Assembly: GCA_020736575.1 (NCBI GenBank)
Contig: JAGPYM010000010.1
Span: 1,204,473 to 1,268,472 of the forward strand
Length of the DNA: 64,000 nt
DNA from: Thelonectria olida
Taxonomy: Eukaryota > Ascomycota > Sordariomycetes > Hypocreales > Nectriaceae
Reading direction: 5' to 3'
This document shows, piece after piece, positions 46,501 to 61,368 of the stretch. The translations under genes and the position numbers were made by a program. The stretch's first letter is position 1. Every line of letters starts with the position of its first letter. The notes beneath the pieces are model-generated. The model did not search any database. It saw nothing but the letters and a program-made list of their open reading frames with translations, and was not told where the DNA came from.

Positions 46501-48165
46501 CACGTATGGTACGTCGTCAAGGACAGGGCCTGGCTTGGGCTTGGAATCGCCTGGTCGTCTTGTTCACTGGTATGCCACCAACTTGGGCCAACGCACACGC
46601 CCGACGTCGACTGCGGCACGGAGCGGCGAGTAGACGTCCTCTCCCAGCCCACCACTCGTGGTCAACGACATCAGGTTCGCGCGCTACAGCAGCGACAACG
46701 GCTAGCAGCGAACATGTCGAGATGATGATGCAACCCACGCAAGAGCAAGGACGGCAGCTGGCGAATCACGGACGGAAGATGGTGATAAATTGCCCAACAT
46801 GGAACACCAGCAGACGGCCAGCTCATCTCCTTCGTCGTTGTCGGCCTTCCGCGCGGTGACAAGGTGACACACCCTCCCGGACAACCAGACCACACACGAG
46901 TCAACCACAGGGGATCGCCGGACAGCCAGATGACGCTGCTGCCAATAGTCTGCCCCTCCGCTCCAGTGGTAATGGAGATTGGACTTGAAGTTGGAGCCCC
47001 TGTTGACTCTCGAGCCCCTTCCCGACTGCACCGGCCCCTAAAAGCAAAAACCGTTGTGGCGTCAAGCTCCCTCTTACCCTAAACCCTCCCGGGATAGGCC
47101 AAGCGAGGCCGGCAACGGTTTTTCAGCTCAGCTCAGCTTGCTCCCTCGCCATGGGTCGTGAGGACATGGATGATGGGCCTTGGATGAGAACCCCTCAAGG
47201 CCCCTTGCTGGCCTTACATGTTCCGAGTCACTACTGCGTTGTCCAATCCCGTCTTGCTGCCCCCCTGCTATTCACTTCAGCTGGTTGGCGCCCGGCTCCA
47301 GCTCCAAGACATCAAAAAAGCACTCGTGGTTAGTTACCGAGTACGGGTACCTGGCACTGCTTCCAGGGCCGTCACTTACGCTATGCTACCTTGGGTCGGG
47401 TCTGGACAACTAGTCGAGATAATTAGGTTGAGCCCGCGAGAATCTATAACTAACTTAACTACCTTGTATGACAATGCGGCGTTGGTTGGTAACTACTCCA
47501 GGCCAAGCCACAGAGACGACACAAGTGGAAGCTGTAATCATGCTCAGTTTTAATACCTCTCTCTCTGGAAGCATATTCTGCTATCGCGATGCATCCCCGG
47601 TTTGCCCAACGAACCCCTCGCATCTACGGATACTTTGCACATAAAGTGCCTTTGGTGCCTTACCTACCTCCCTAAAATGGGGTTTAGGGTACGCATGTGC
47701 TTGTGTTAGCAATTCGAGGTATCTAATAAGAATCAAGCCCGTTTACTATAAATCAAGTCATAGTTCAAACTCCCATCCCAGCATGCTCTTTGACCATGCA
47801 GAGGTTGTCTATCCACCCTCTTTCACTCTCTTCTTTGACCAACGGCCAATGTCGACGTAAGCTATCAAGTAAGCAAGCAGGCCAGCAGGCCAGCAGGCCA
47901 GCGAAGAACCAAGGAATCCATCCGTGCAAAAAAACTGAACCAATCCTCACATGCCAAAAGAGACTCCCTCGCACCCCAGTCTATCTGGGGATTTCTCGTC
48001 GTAAATCTCTTTGATCCGTCCGCCCATACATCCATACGTGACACCAGCTCATGGCGATGACAATAGCCACAGTGATGCCAACGCTGATGGACACTCGCAT
48101 GGCCAACTTTCCTTGCAGCCGGATCTTCAACTTCAAATCAATGCTTCGCGTCACCACCCTACACC
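43561..48165. other. Long upstream region of flbD, no gene found
   Basis: 4.6 kb between the flbD start and the stop of the OGT-like gene. Many overlapping ORFs (up to 205 codons near 45511-46128) appear in GC-rich DNA on both strands at once and have no recognisable domain. The near part (43561-44150) should be the flbD promoter and leader. A GGCCAGCA repeat lies at 47873-47902. Confidence 0.5.
47873..47902 (+). repeat. Short tandem repeat of an 8-bp GGCCAGCA unit
   Basis: Three copies of GGCCAGCA in tandem, preceded by AAGCA. Confidence 0.8.
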
Positions 48166-51100
48166 TTATAAGTGGATGTCACCGCTCTTCCCGGCAACCC
48201 AACGCCGCCATGCTTCCTCGTATGCCATTTCCAAATCGGCAACCCACCGGCGTGTATCAAAGAGTCCGCATTGCCACTTCGAATCCCAGAGTAGCTTTCG
48301 CATCTCAGCTAATCGTCCATGGGCCTCTCCATACCCACCATCCGCCACTTGGTATCGAAGTCCGCCCACCAACCAGACGGCTTGTTGCTCGTACTCCGTC
48401 TCACTCCCCACGATCAGCTCGTCAGCCACCCGTTCACCCGCGGGCGATTCGGGTAGGGCACCCCTGAGGATGGAGGCCGCCATCCGTGAACACATCTTGT
48501 AGGGGTACCGTGGAAGCGTCAGTAGCGGAGTGCTCGACCAGAGCACATCTGCCGCCGTAGTGTGCGCGTTGCATTCAGGCGTGTCGAGAAAAATATCGCA
48601 TACCCGGGCGCGTGAGATGTGCTGGCTTTTGGGCGCAACATCAGTGAAGATGAGACGACTCGCAACCTCGGCTCCTGCCCATGCCTTGGCCGTGCGCCGG
48701 AGATTTACTTCACCAAGCTCAGGAAATCTCAAAAGCCAGAGAATTGCCTTGGGCACCTGCGCCAAGATTCGTAGCCAGGAGCGGAACGTCGTGGGCTCAA
48801 TCTAGACAAGGGTCAGTGCCATAAAAGAGTTGGAATCAACAGAAACCAGCCGCTTACCTTGTAGAGTTGGTTGAAATTTCCCATTATGATGACATCATCC
48901 GGGAGAGTTGGAAACAGCTCCTTGCGCATCTTCCACCGACGCTCCTGCTCCTCTTCCCATGTGACTCGTCGCTCGCCCGTATCACAGGACTGGGCGTGGT
49001 CACAGCAGAAAAACGTGTCACGGCAAAAAATGATATTCTCCGAGTACATCCAATCTTCGCCGTCACCCTCCGTATTGTCCTGAAAAACATCCTCCATCCT
49101 AACATTGGAGCGCCAAGGGCGAAGCGTTTCGGCGGGAATTGCAGTGCTATCCGCAAGGATGTAGTCACACCATTCCGCGCCTAGGGTTCCCGCGAATCCC
49201 ATGAATGACATCTGTATCGGAGCCGGGCGAGCCGCAAAGATCTCGTTACGAGCACCTCTGGTATATCCGTTGAGATTGACTAGAATATGAATCTCGTCTT
49301 GGATTATCTGCTGGACCAACTTATCCGATGGCCAGCTGCTCACATCTCGGAACACTGGGGCCTCACGCTCGATCTGTTGACGATGGATTGACCTATCGCT
49401 GGCTGTCGTAGCATAGCAAAAGGCACGAACCCGTTGTGGATTATGAAACCCAAAGACCGACTGCATCCTGTCGAATGGGTTAGCCAATCACAGTCAGATA
49501 AGACGAAACATACACCTACAGATGCGCCAAAGGGTGATTGTTGAAGTCGGAAGACACGTAGCCCACGTTCAGTCTGGGGTTGGGAGGTGGAGGAGGAGGA
49601 AAGACGGTTGCGGGGATCCAGGGCAATCGGAGAGTTGAGCAAGATATTCGGATCGCGTTTCGTTGCGAGATAGTTCGAATGTCTCTCGCGGAGAGCGGGC
49701 AGGTAAATGTGTGGAAGGGAAGGACTGTTGGTGCAGATGGAACTGTGAGGTTGGACGGCAGCCGTGGTCGAGAATATTGTGAAGCTGTGTCGGAGCGGGA
49801 AACATAAAGATCGTGGTACCATTTCCACTGGATTATTCGAGTAGCACGCTCCACGAGGCGGACGATGCGGGAGCCTTCCCATCGTTTACCAGCCCAGCCC
49901 TGTAAGGCTTTTTCGGAGTGGAAGGAACTTGACGAACAGTGGGCACGCACGTGTTCCGCCAGAACAGAGATACTACCATTCTCAAGAGTTCCTCGCCCCC
50001 AGTGCGATGCTTCGCTGAGTTGCTTGCCAATGATCTGAACGACCCGGCTGGTGAGGCCACTTGAATGCCCTAGCGATCGGGCGTCGACAAGAAGGCCGCG
50101 GTCGTCCACATGCCATCGATCATAATGTCCGGATCGCAGGATCACACCACCACGACCTCTCCAGTCACAGACGGAATTCAAGGCCGTTGACAAGCCACAG
50201 ACAGCCTCAGCAAAGTCTGGATTGGAATTCACAGCGCGTTTGTAATACCCGATGGCGTCACTGATGCGGCCTCTGTCCTTGACTGCGTTGGCAAGATTTG
50301 TCAGGGCGATGTCGAAAGTACCATCACAAGAGACTGCCTGTTCATACATTTGGATGGCCAAGTCCAACTGGCCGATATCCTTCAGAAGGCTGCCCAGGTT
50401 TGTATGTAGGTGAACATGCTTGGGGTCCAATCGCAATCCGTAGTGGTAATATGCCAGAGCCAAAGCAAGACCACTTCCTGGTGCGATGCCGGGGAAGTTT
50501 GGTTGAGAAAACATATCGACATCTGCAACCTGAGAGTTTGGACTTGATTGTTGCACTCCAGCGAGCAGAATGCCCACGTTATTTGCGGTTGAAGGGCTTT
50601 CCTGGAGGGAAAGTGAAAGATAATAGAGTGCCAATATGTCTTCGACACCAGAGGGGCGCTTCAGGACAGCTGATGCCGCTTGCCCAGTCGAAAGAGCATC
50701 CTGGAAGATTTTGGCGAGCGATAGAAGTGAGTTGCTAGTTGTTTGCACCGCTGCACGTCTTGTATTACCCTCAGTTACGTAGCGAAGACCTGGTAGATCA
50801 CCAGCTCCCCCAAACACGAGATGCGCCGTGTGCCGAGCCTTCTCGGGAGGCAGTAGCAGAGGCCGCCTGGGGCGGGCAAATCGGCCATGTTGCGTCGACC
50901 GGGGCCCGGCAGAGGACAGCACTGTTTGGATTCGTCGCACCAGGTCTTGAATGCCCGTTATTTGACGACCGACGCTAATCAGCACTGCTTCTTCAAAAGC
51001 CTCGGACGCCCCTCGGACGTCCTTCAGACTGTAAAGCATGGTTCCTTTGGCATGTATCAGCGCAAGAATTCGTCCATTTTCTGTTCCAGGTATTGCATAA

Positions 51101-52952
51101 CCGCTCGATCCGAAGCCCGAGGTCTCTACATCGCCAGATTGAGGTGCAACTCCAGGATGTTGCGCCTGTTTCAAGTCAGCAATTCGGAAACTGTGAGCTG
51201 CTGTAGTCCCAGCAAAGCTTTCTTGGGGAGTGGTCTTGCTAGTGGGTACCCTGGCAGGTTGTAGAGGTCTAGATGATGGCAGCCTCAAAGCTTGCTGAAC
51301 TTGGTCGATGATCTCAATGGCTTCTCTGCTGCGTTGCTTGTACAGAAGGCCGACGAGGTGCTCGACAGCCTCCAGGTAGCTCGGCTGCACTTGAACTGCT
51401 TGGATCCAATGTTGCTCGGCCTCGTTTTGACGATTGAGGCAATATAATGCGGCAGCTTTGTTTGTAATTGCCTCGACGTGACTGCGAAAGAGTCAGACAC
51501 CACGGAACAGCCACTTGACAGTTCACCTGGGACAAGTCTTTACCTCGAGTCAAGAGTAATGATCATCGAGAACCATTCCAATGCCTCTTCATATTGTTCC
51601 ATCCCATAATGGAGACATCCTCCAAGCAACATCCCATCGCTCCAATTCCATCCGCTTTGTTCGCATAAGCTGTTGAGCATTTCGAGTGAGGACTTGGCCA
51701 TGGCAAAAATCGATATCTTCGCTCCAGAAAAAGAGTTGCCAAATGAGCCTAAAGAATGGGAGGCTGCGTGGCTCCCCTCGTGATAGTTTGGGCCATAATG
51801 TCTCTCAGGAAATCTAGCCAACGCTCCTCTTTCACCGGCATCTATTGTCTTTAATGAAGGTCTGGGGGGCTTGGGATATACCAGTAACTTCGCGGAAGCG
51901 CCAATAACTGAGACGGAGTTGGTAGAGTGTGATCTTCTCGATGTTTGGAGGTAGTTGATGAGATCCATGTAGCTCCTGTGCGCTTGGAAAAGGACTTTCT
52001 CGCGAAACCCATGTTGAGGGCCATATCTAGAAGGTTGAGGACGATGTGGCGCATTTATCATGTCATACCCCAAGTTCTCAAAGTTAGGTTGCATTGAGCG
52101 TGGTTGGTTGAAAGGGACTTCACGTTCAACAGAGCTGTCGAATGATGAGTGATGAAGGTATTCTGGGATACGTTTATGGGATAAGGATTCAAGGTCCTGC
52201 TGTGGTTGTGGTGGTCTGATGAGAGTTCCATGATTCCAAGGCGATGGGATCAGTTGCATAGGGATTTGCTCGAGTGGCAGAGAGTCGTTCATGACGACTG
52301 GGGGTGGGCAAAAGGCGCGGACATTGTACTCGTTGGCTCTCATAAGTGGCTGGTGAAGGCTAGGAAACATTCCTGAAGCGTCGAGATAGGCTACAGGTTG
52401 CTGTTGTCGTATAGGAATGTTGAAGCTCTGAGCGTTTGTTTCAAACGAGCCAGGATGTGGCATATTGTTGTCAACTGGCCACGGCATGGAACTCATATGG
52501 AACGCCCTGCTATCGTCGTGACCAGGAGGGGAAGTTTGATCATATCCATTCGTACGGTCATGGTTTCGGATCGGGTGTCCCGGAGGCGCTGTTGGAGGGA
52601 ATGCCGTCGATGTAACAGACCTAGGCAGAACCAGGTGCTTCAAAGGTGGCGGGCCGTGGGAGAGTGGAGTTGGTGATCCATCATAGCCAGCATCTAGAGT
52701 GCCATTTGGAGTCTTGCGGCGGAGGTGGTAGTCTGGATGAGGCCTGTAGAAGGAAGAGTCTGTGGGAGCAGAGGGCCGTCGTTGTGGTTGAGAGGTTCGG
52801 ATAGGGAATGACCGCTGATGCGTGGCAGAAACGTTTCGAGGATGCCGGCTGCGGGCGGAAGGTGAGCTGTTGCTTGGGAAGGGAGCGAAGACGTCGAGGT
52901 TCGATGACGGCGGTGTCACCGCAGGAGGGGGCATCTGGAGGAGAGGAAACAT
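48166..52952 (-). CDS. O-GlcNAc transferase-like protein (TPR repeats plus GT41 domain)
   Basis: Fungal relative of animal OGT, which transfers GlcNAc from UDP-GlcNAc to Ser/Thr of nuclear and cytosolic proteins. Exons on the minus strand are 52952-51544, 51481-49520, 49467-48858 and 48801-48166, giving 1538 residues; introns are 62, 52 and 56 nt. The first about 400 residues are disordered. TPR-like helices follow, clearest at about 780-890 (HLHTNLGSLLKDIGQLDLAIQ; ALTNLANAVKDRGRISDAIG). The GT41 domain runs from about 1080 with GYVSSDFNNHPLAHL (His matching the catalytic-site His of human OGT), HILVNLNGYTRGARNE, GNFNQLYK (UDP-binding Lys), LWLLRFPELGE, DVAPK and TPECNAHTTAADVLW. Key residues are kept, so activity is plausible. 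The acceptor proteins and the donor sugar in fungi are not shown by the sequence. Confidence 0.9.
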
Positions 52953-54358
52953 GACAACAGGGTATCTAGGACAAAAAACAAATGCGGGAAATTCGAAGGG
53001 ACAACACTGGCTGGTGATAGTCGTGCATGGCCTGTTGGTCAGAGAGCATGGCTAGGAAAGTCGTCACTGAGTGAGATGAAGCCGATGATCAAATCGCTAA
53101 CGGACATTTGAGCCTGGCTGCTTCGGCGAGGACAGTGTCAACGCCAACGCCAACACCAAGGCCAAGGGGACGCGAGGACACTGCCCGTTCCAGCCTGAAA
53201 GTCTATCCGAGATGGGTTGATGCCAATAGGATCGGGAGCGCTCCAGTATATAGTCGGGGCTTGACGAAGCAACGTCGGGATGATCGGTAGAGTGGAGCTC
53301 AAGTTTCGCGTCAAAGGCGGGAGGTCGCCGCCATTATCATGGAGGTGGGATCCGTTGTGCAAGGTGGTAATTACCTTAGGTAGATTAGTGGAGGTTGAAA
53401 GTACAAACGGAGGTCGGTAGGGACGGAGACGAGCAAGGCTCCACTCAAGAGAGACGGTAACGCTGAGGTAATACGCCTACATTTGGTTGGTTGGTTGTCT
53501 GCCTGAGGTGCCGCCACAGATTGTGTCAGATTTTCGTGTCGCAAAAACATTGATTAAGAAGTCATATTTTATTTTAATGGGAAATGTAAAATAGCGGACT
53601 TTGTATGATAATAAAGCCACAATTCTATATAGGGCGTCTATAGCTAATTAGCCGCACTAGTTAGCTTGTTTCGTATGTGTGTACTTCACGCAACACAACC
53701 TGAGGTCAACAAGTGCTAGGTTGGTAGGTAGACAAGAGGCCATCCCATCATACTTTCTAATATTTTCTTTTTTAGTTCGCAGCCCATCGCTTCGTGACAA
53801 GCCACCACACAGGTTCGCCATCAATCTCATTCGAATAAATGCCCCTACGTACGAGCTGAGTCGACGTTCTTTGGGGTCAGTGATTGTCATTATGTACTTG
53901 TGGTTCTCCAGAAACAGTTCAACGAAGCAATCTACAAAGCAAGAATAACCACCTATGAAACTAACAACCAGGTCCAGTTCAAAACTCGACCTCGTACAAA
54001 TGAGACTGCCTTTTCCATGTCCAGGTCACAAACGCACAGGGAGACATCGCACAGTTAGATAACGCACAGTTCGGGGGATAAAGCCCATAGAGGCATCTCG
54101 TTGAACTGTTGGCCGGGTTGGTGGACCTCGGCATCCACGGCGGCAGAAATGCCGGGATGTCGCGGTGAGTATTGGGCCATCCGATAGGGATTTTTCTTCC
54201 TTGCACAAAAATAGAAATAGACCACGGTGTGACTTGGTAAATTTCGGAGTGTCGTCAAGGATTTGGGTTGCTTGGGATACTCTCACACTGACGCTTCACT
54301 GGTAAGGGGGGACGTTTTAGCAGGGATGGCACTTCATTTTGTATCTAGGCGAAACCTT
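52953..54358. other. Intergenic region between OGT-like gene and RPL12
   Basis: 1.4 kb upstream of the OGT-like gene and downstream of RPL12, which share a strand. AT-rich near 53540-53660. Short overlapping ORFs only; no gene supported. Confidence 0.5.
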
Positions 54359-55070
<712 letters not shown>

Positions 55071-55595
55071 TTTGAAGGATTTGGAATCGGCAGAGGCTCG
55101 TGGTTTGCGTACCGGGCGGGGAGTTGGAGGCGAAGGTTGAAAGGAGAAGAAAGAGAGGTGATGTTAGCACAACAAATATTGGTGAAAAAAAAAGGTGTGT
55201 GCCCCACCAACCTGCCCTAATCGCGAAGCTCCCAGCTGCAAGCGCGACTTTCATGCCTCAGGCCGAATTGTATTTCGGTGGGCCCGCATGTGGTCATCAC
55301 GTGACGATACGGACACTTGGTAGCTCCACAATGGGGCGTAGGAAAGGTAGGCGGACATGTCTATTGATCTACATCTGGACCTCACAGAAGCACACCTCCA
55401 ACTTTTAGATATCTGGGAATCCGGTCTGTTCGACTTCTAACTCGCTGGTGCTTTCCGAGTCCATCATGAGGGCGTGAGAATCTTATCAATGACAGATTGT
55501 AGTTACGGCCATACAAGGCCAGTCCTGGGGAGGTTCCTGGGGAGGTTCCTTGAGATATAACATGATTAAGTGTAAGGATGAACAATAGGTCGATC
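55071..55595. other. Intergenic region upstream of RPL12
   Basis: 525 bp between the RPL12 start and the SEC23 stop. It must hold the RPL12 promoter and the SEC23 3' UTR. A direct repeat GGGGAGGTTCCT occurs twice near 55527-55550. No gene seen. Confidence 0.55.
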
Positions 55596-58550
<2,955 letters not shown>

Positions 58551-59394
58551 TATATAGGTCCCGTTTTATATTTAATTTTAAGAAAGTGTTAATTATTAAA
58601 GGAATTTTATAATTTAAGAATATTTTATTATATATAAAAGTTTAATATAATTTAATATAATTTAAATTTTAAATTTTTATAAATAAATTAATTTTTTTAA
58701 AAATAAAAAAAATAATTTTTTAATTAAATAAATAAATTTAAATTAAAATAATAAATATAATATTTATTTTTAAGTTATATTAAAATTAATAATAAAATTA
58801 GAATTTTAAATATATAATAAAAATTAATAAAAATTAAATTTTAATTTTATATTTATTATAATTTAAAATAATAATAATTCATTATAAAATAAAAGTTTCT
58901 ATTAAATAAACCTTTTTTAAAAAAAAGTATTTAAAATTTTAAAATAAAAATATGTATGTATTTTATTTAAAATTATATAATTTAATTAATAATATAATAT
59001 ATAATAATTAAAATATTTAACTTTTTTTTAATTAAATATAATATAATTTAATTAAATAATAAAAACTATATAACTATTTATTATATATTAAAATATAAAT
59101 TTTTTTAAATATATTAAGCTAATAAAAGATTTTAATAAATATTTAAAAAACTTATAACTTTTAATTATTTTTATATTATTTAATATAAATATATTATTAA
59201 ATATTAATTAAAAAATTTATTTAATTATTTTAAATTATAAAATTTTAATTAAAAAAACTTAATATATATTAATACTATTATATTATTTTTAAATAAAAAG
59301 TTAAAAACCTTATATAACTTTTTAAATAATAATAATAAGTATTTTATTAAAATAATTTAATTAAATATTTATAAATTATAATTATAAAAATCCC

Positions 59395-59808
59395 TTATTA
59401 AAATTACTATTAAAATTACTATTATTATATAATTATAAAATATAATAAATATATTATAAATTATATATCTAATTAAATAACTTTAATTTATTAAACTTAC
59501 TTATAAATTTATTAAGCCTTAGGGCTAAAGAATTCTAATATTAACTTTAAGCGCCAGCCCATCCATTTAGAACCCTAATAATACCTCCACCTAGGCACTA
59601 ATCTATCTATTAACTCTAATAATACTTCCACTTAGGCTTTAATCTATCTATTAATTCTAATAATACTATCTATTTAAACCCTAATACTAGTAACTATTCC
59701 TATTTTTTTACTAATATAATTTATTATTATAATTAGTTATAATAGGGTTATTTCTAATTCTACTACTTTTATTAGTAAATATAATTAAATCTAAATTAGC
59801 TATTAAAT
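59395..59808 (+). repeat. Copy A of a diverged direct repeat
   Basis: About 410 bp that align with 60967-61368 from TTATTAAAATTACT to TAGCTATTAAAT. Copy A keeps more G and C (for example CCTTAGGGCT and GCGCCAGCCC) than copy B. Confidence 0.85.
59573..59654 (+). repeat. 41-bp tandem subrepeat inside copy A
   Basis: Two units of 41 bp (59573-59613 and 59614-59654), each reading CYCTAATAATACYTCCAC at the start and ending CTATCTATTAA, followed by a partial third unit. Copy B shows the same arrangement in decayed form at about 61150-61240. Confidence 0.85.
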
Positions 59809-60966
59809 CCATTTCTATTAGATATTTATATTAAAAAATATTTTCTTTTAAATTTAAAGCTATTCTATTACTAGCTTTTTAGCTAATTTTATAATAAGTA
59901 TTTCTCTTTTTAAATCTAAGGAATTATATTAAATATATTTAAAAAGAGATTAAAAAAAGTAAAATTTTATAGCTAAAAATTATTAATATAATCTTTTCCT
60001 CCTTTTTAAGCTTTCTATTTTATTTAATATATATTAGGCCTAGCTTATATATTTAATATTTAATTTTATTATAATTTTTTACTAATATTTAAGCCTAAAT
60101 AATAATAATACTTATTTAATTATATTAGAGCCTATTTTAATAGGCTTTATAAGATTACTATTAAAAGGTTAAAAGTGTATTTTATAATTACTTATTAATT
60201 ATATACTATTTTTAATAGCTTTTAATATTATTATTTATATTTTTAGAAGTATTATTAAAAGGGAAAGGGCAATTTAATTAGGGAAAAGAAGGGCTTTTAT
60301 TTCTATTTTAATTAGTTAAGAGGTAATATATTTATTTTAATAGAGTTAGTTAAAATTAGAAGTTATTATATTATTAAATTTATATTTAAATCTTATTAAT
60401 TTAAATATATTAAAATATTAGGCTTAAATATTAAGCTTTTACTATTACTTTTATTAAGATTTCTATTAGGCTATTTTATTTTCCTTTTTAAATAGTATAA
60501 AGTTAATTACTAATAATTATAAAAATTATTATATATAATAATTTTAATTTAAATAGTTCTTTAAAAAATTATAAAAAGTATTTTAAAAATAAAAAGTAAA
60601 TTAAATAAATATAAAAATTAAAAAGGTTAAATAAAAAAAGAATTAAATTTTTTTTTTAAAAGTATTTAAATTAATATAAATAAAATACAATAATTAAATA
60701 GTAAAATATATTAAAAAGTTTATTATTTATTAAAATAAGCTTAATATTAATATATAATAAAAATTAATATAAATAAAACTTAATTTTATATTTATTATAA
60801 TAAGCTTTTTTATAAAATTAATAATTAGTTTATAAGTAATATAATAGTAATAGTAAGCTATTAATAAAAATTATAATAATAAAAATAAAAGACTTTTATT
60901 AAAAGTTAATAAAAATTAAATAATTTAAGCTTTTTATTAAATTAAATTATATATATTTAAAAGCTC

Positions 60967-61368
60967 TTATTAAAATTACTATTAAAATTGCTATTATTAT
61001 ATAATTATAAAATATAATAAATATATTATAAATTATATATCTAATTAAATAATTTTAATTTATTAAACTTACTTATAAACTTATTAAGTTTTAAAGCTAA
61101 AAATTTCTAATATTAACTTTAAATACTAGCTCTATCTATTTAAAACTCTAATAATACTAATTTATTTATTAATTCTAATAATACTTCTACTTAAATACTA
61201 ATTTATTTATTAACCCTAATAATACTATTTATTTAAAACCCTAATATTAATAACTATGTTTATTTTCTTACTAATATAACTTATTATTATAATTAGTTAT
61301 AAGGTTATTTTTTAATTTTACTACTCTTATTAGTAAATATAAATTAAATTTAAATTAGCTATTAAATT
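60967..61368 (+). repeat. Copy B of the diverged direct repeat
   Basis: Aligns with 59395-59808 at an offset near 1570 bp. Almost every difference I checked replaces C by T or G by A relative to copy A, for example AGTTTTAAAGCT against AGCCTTAGGGCT. Confidence 0.85.
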
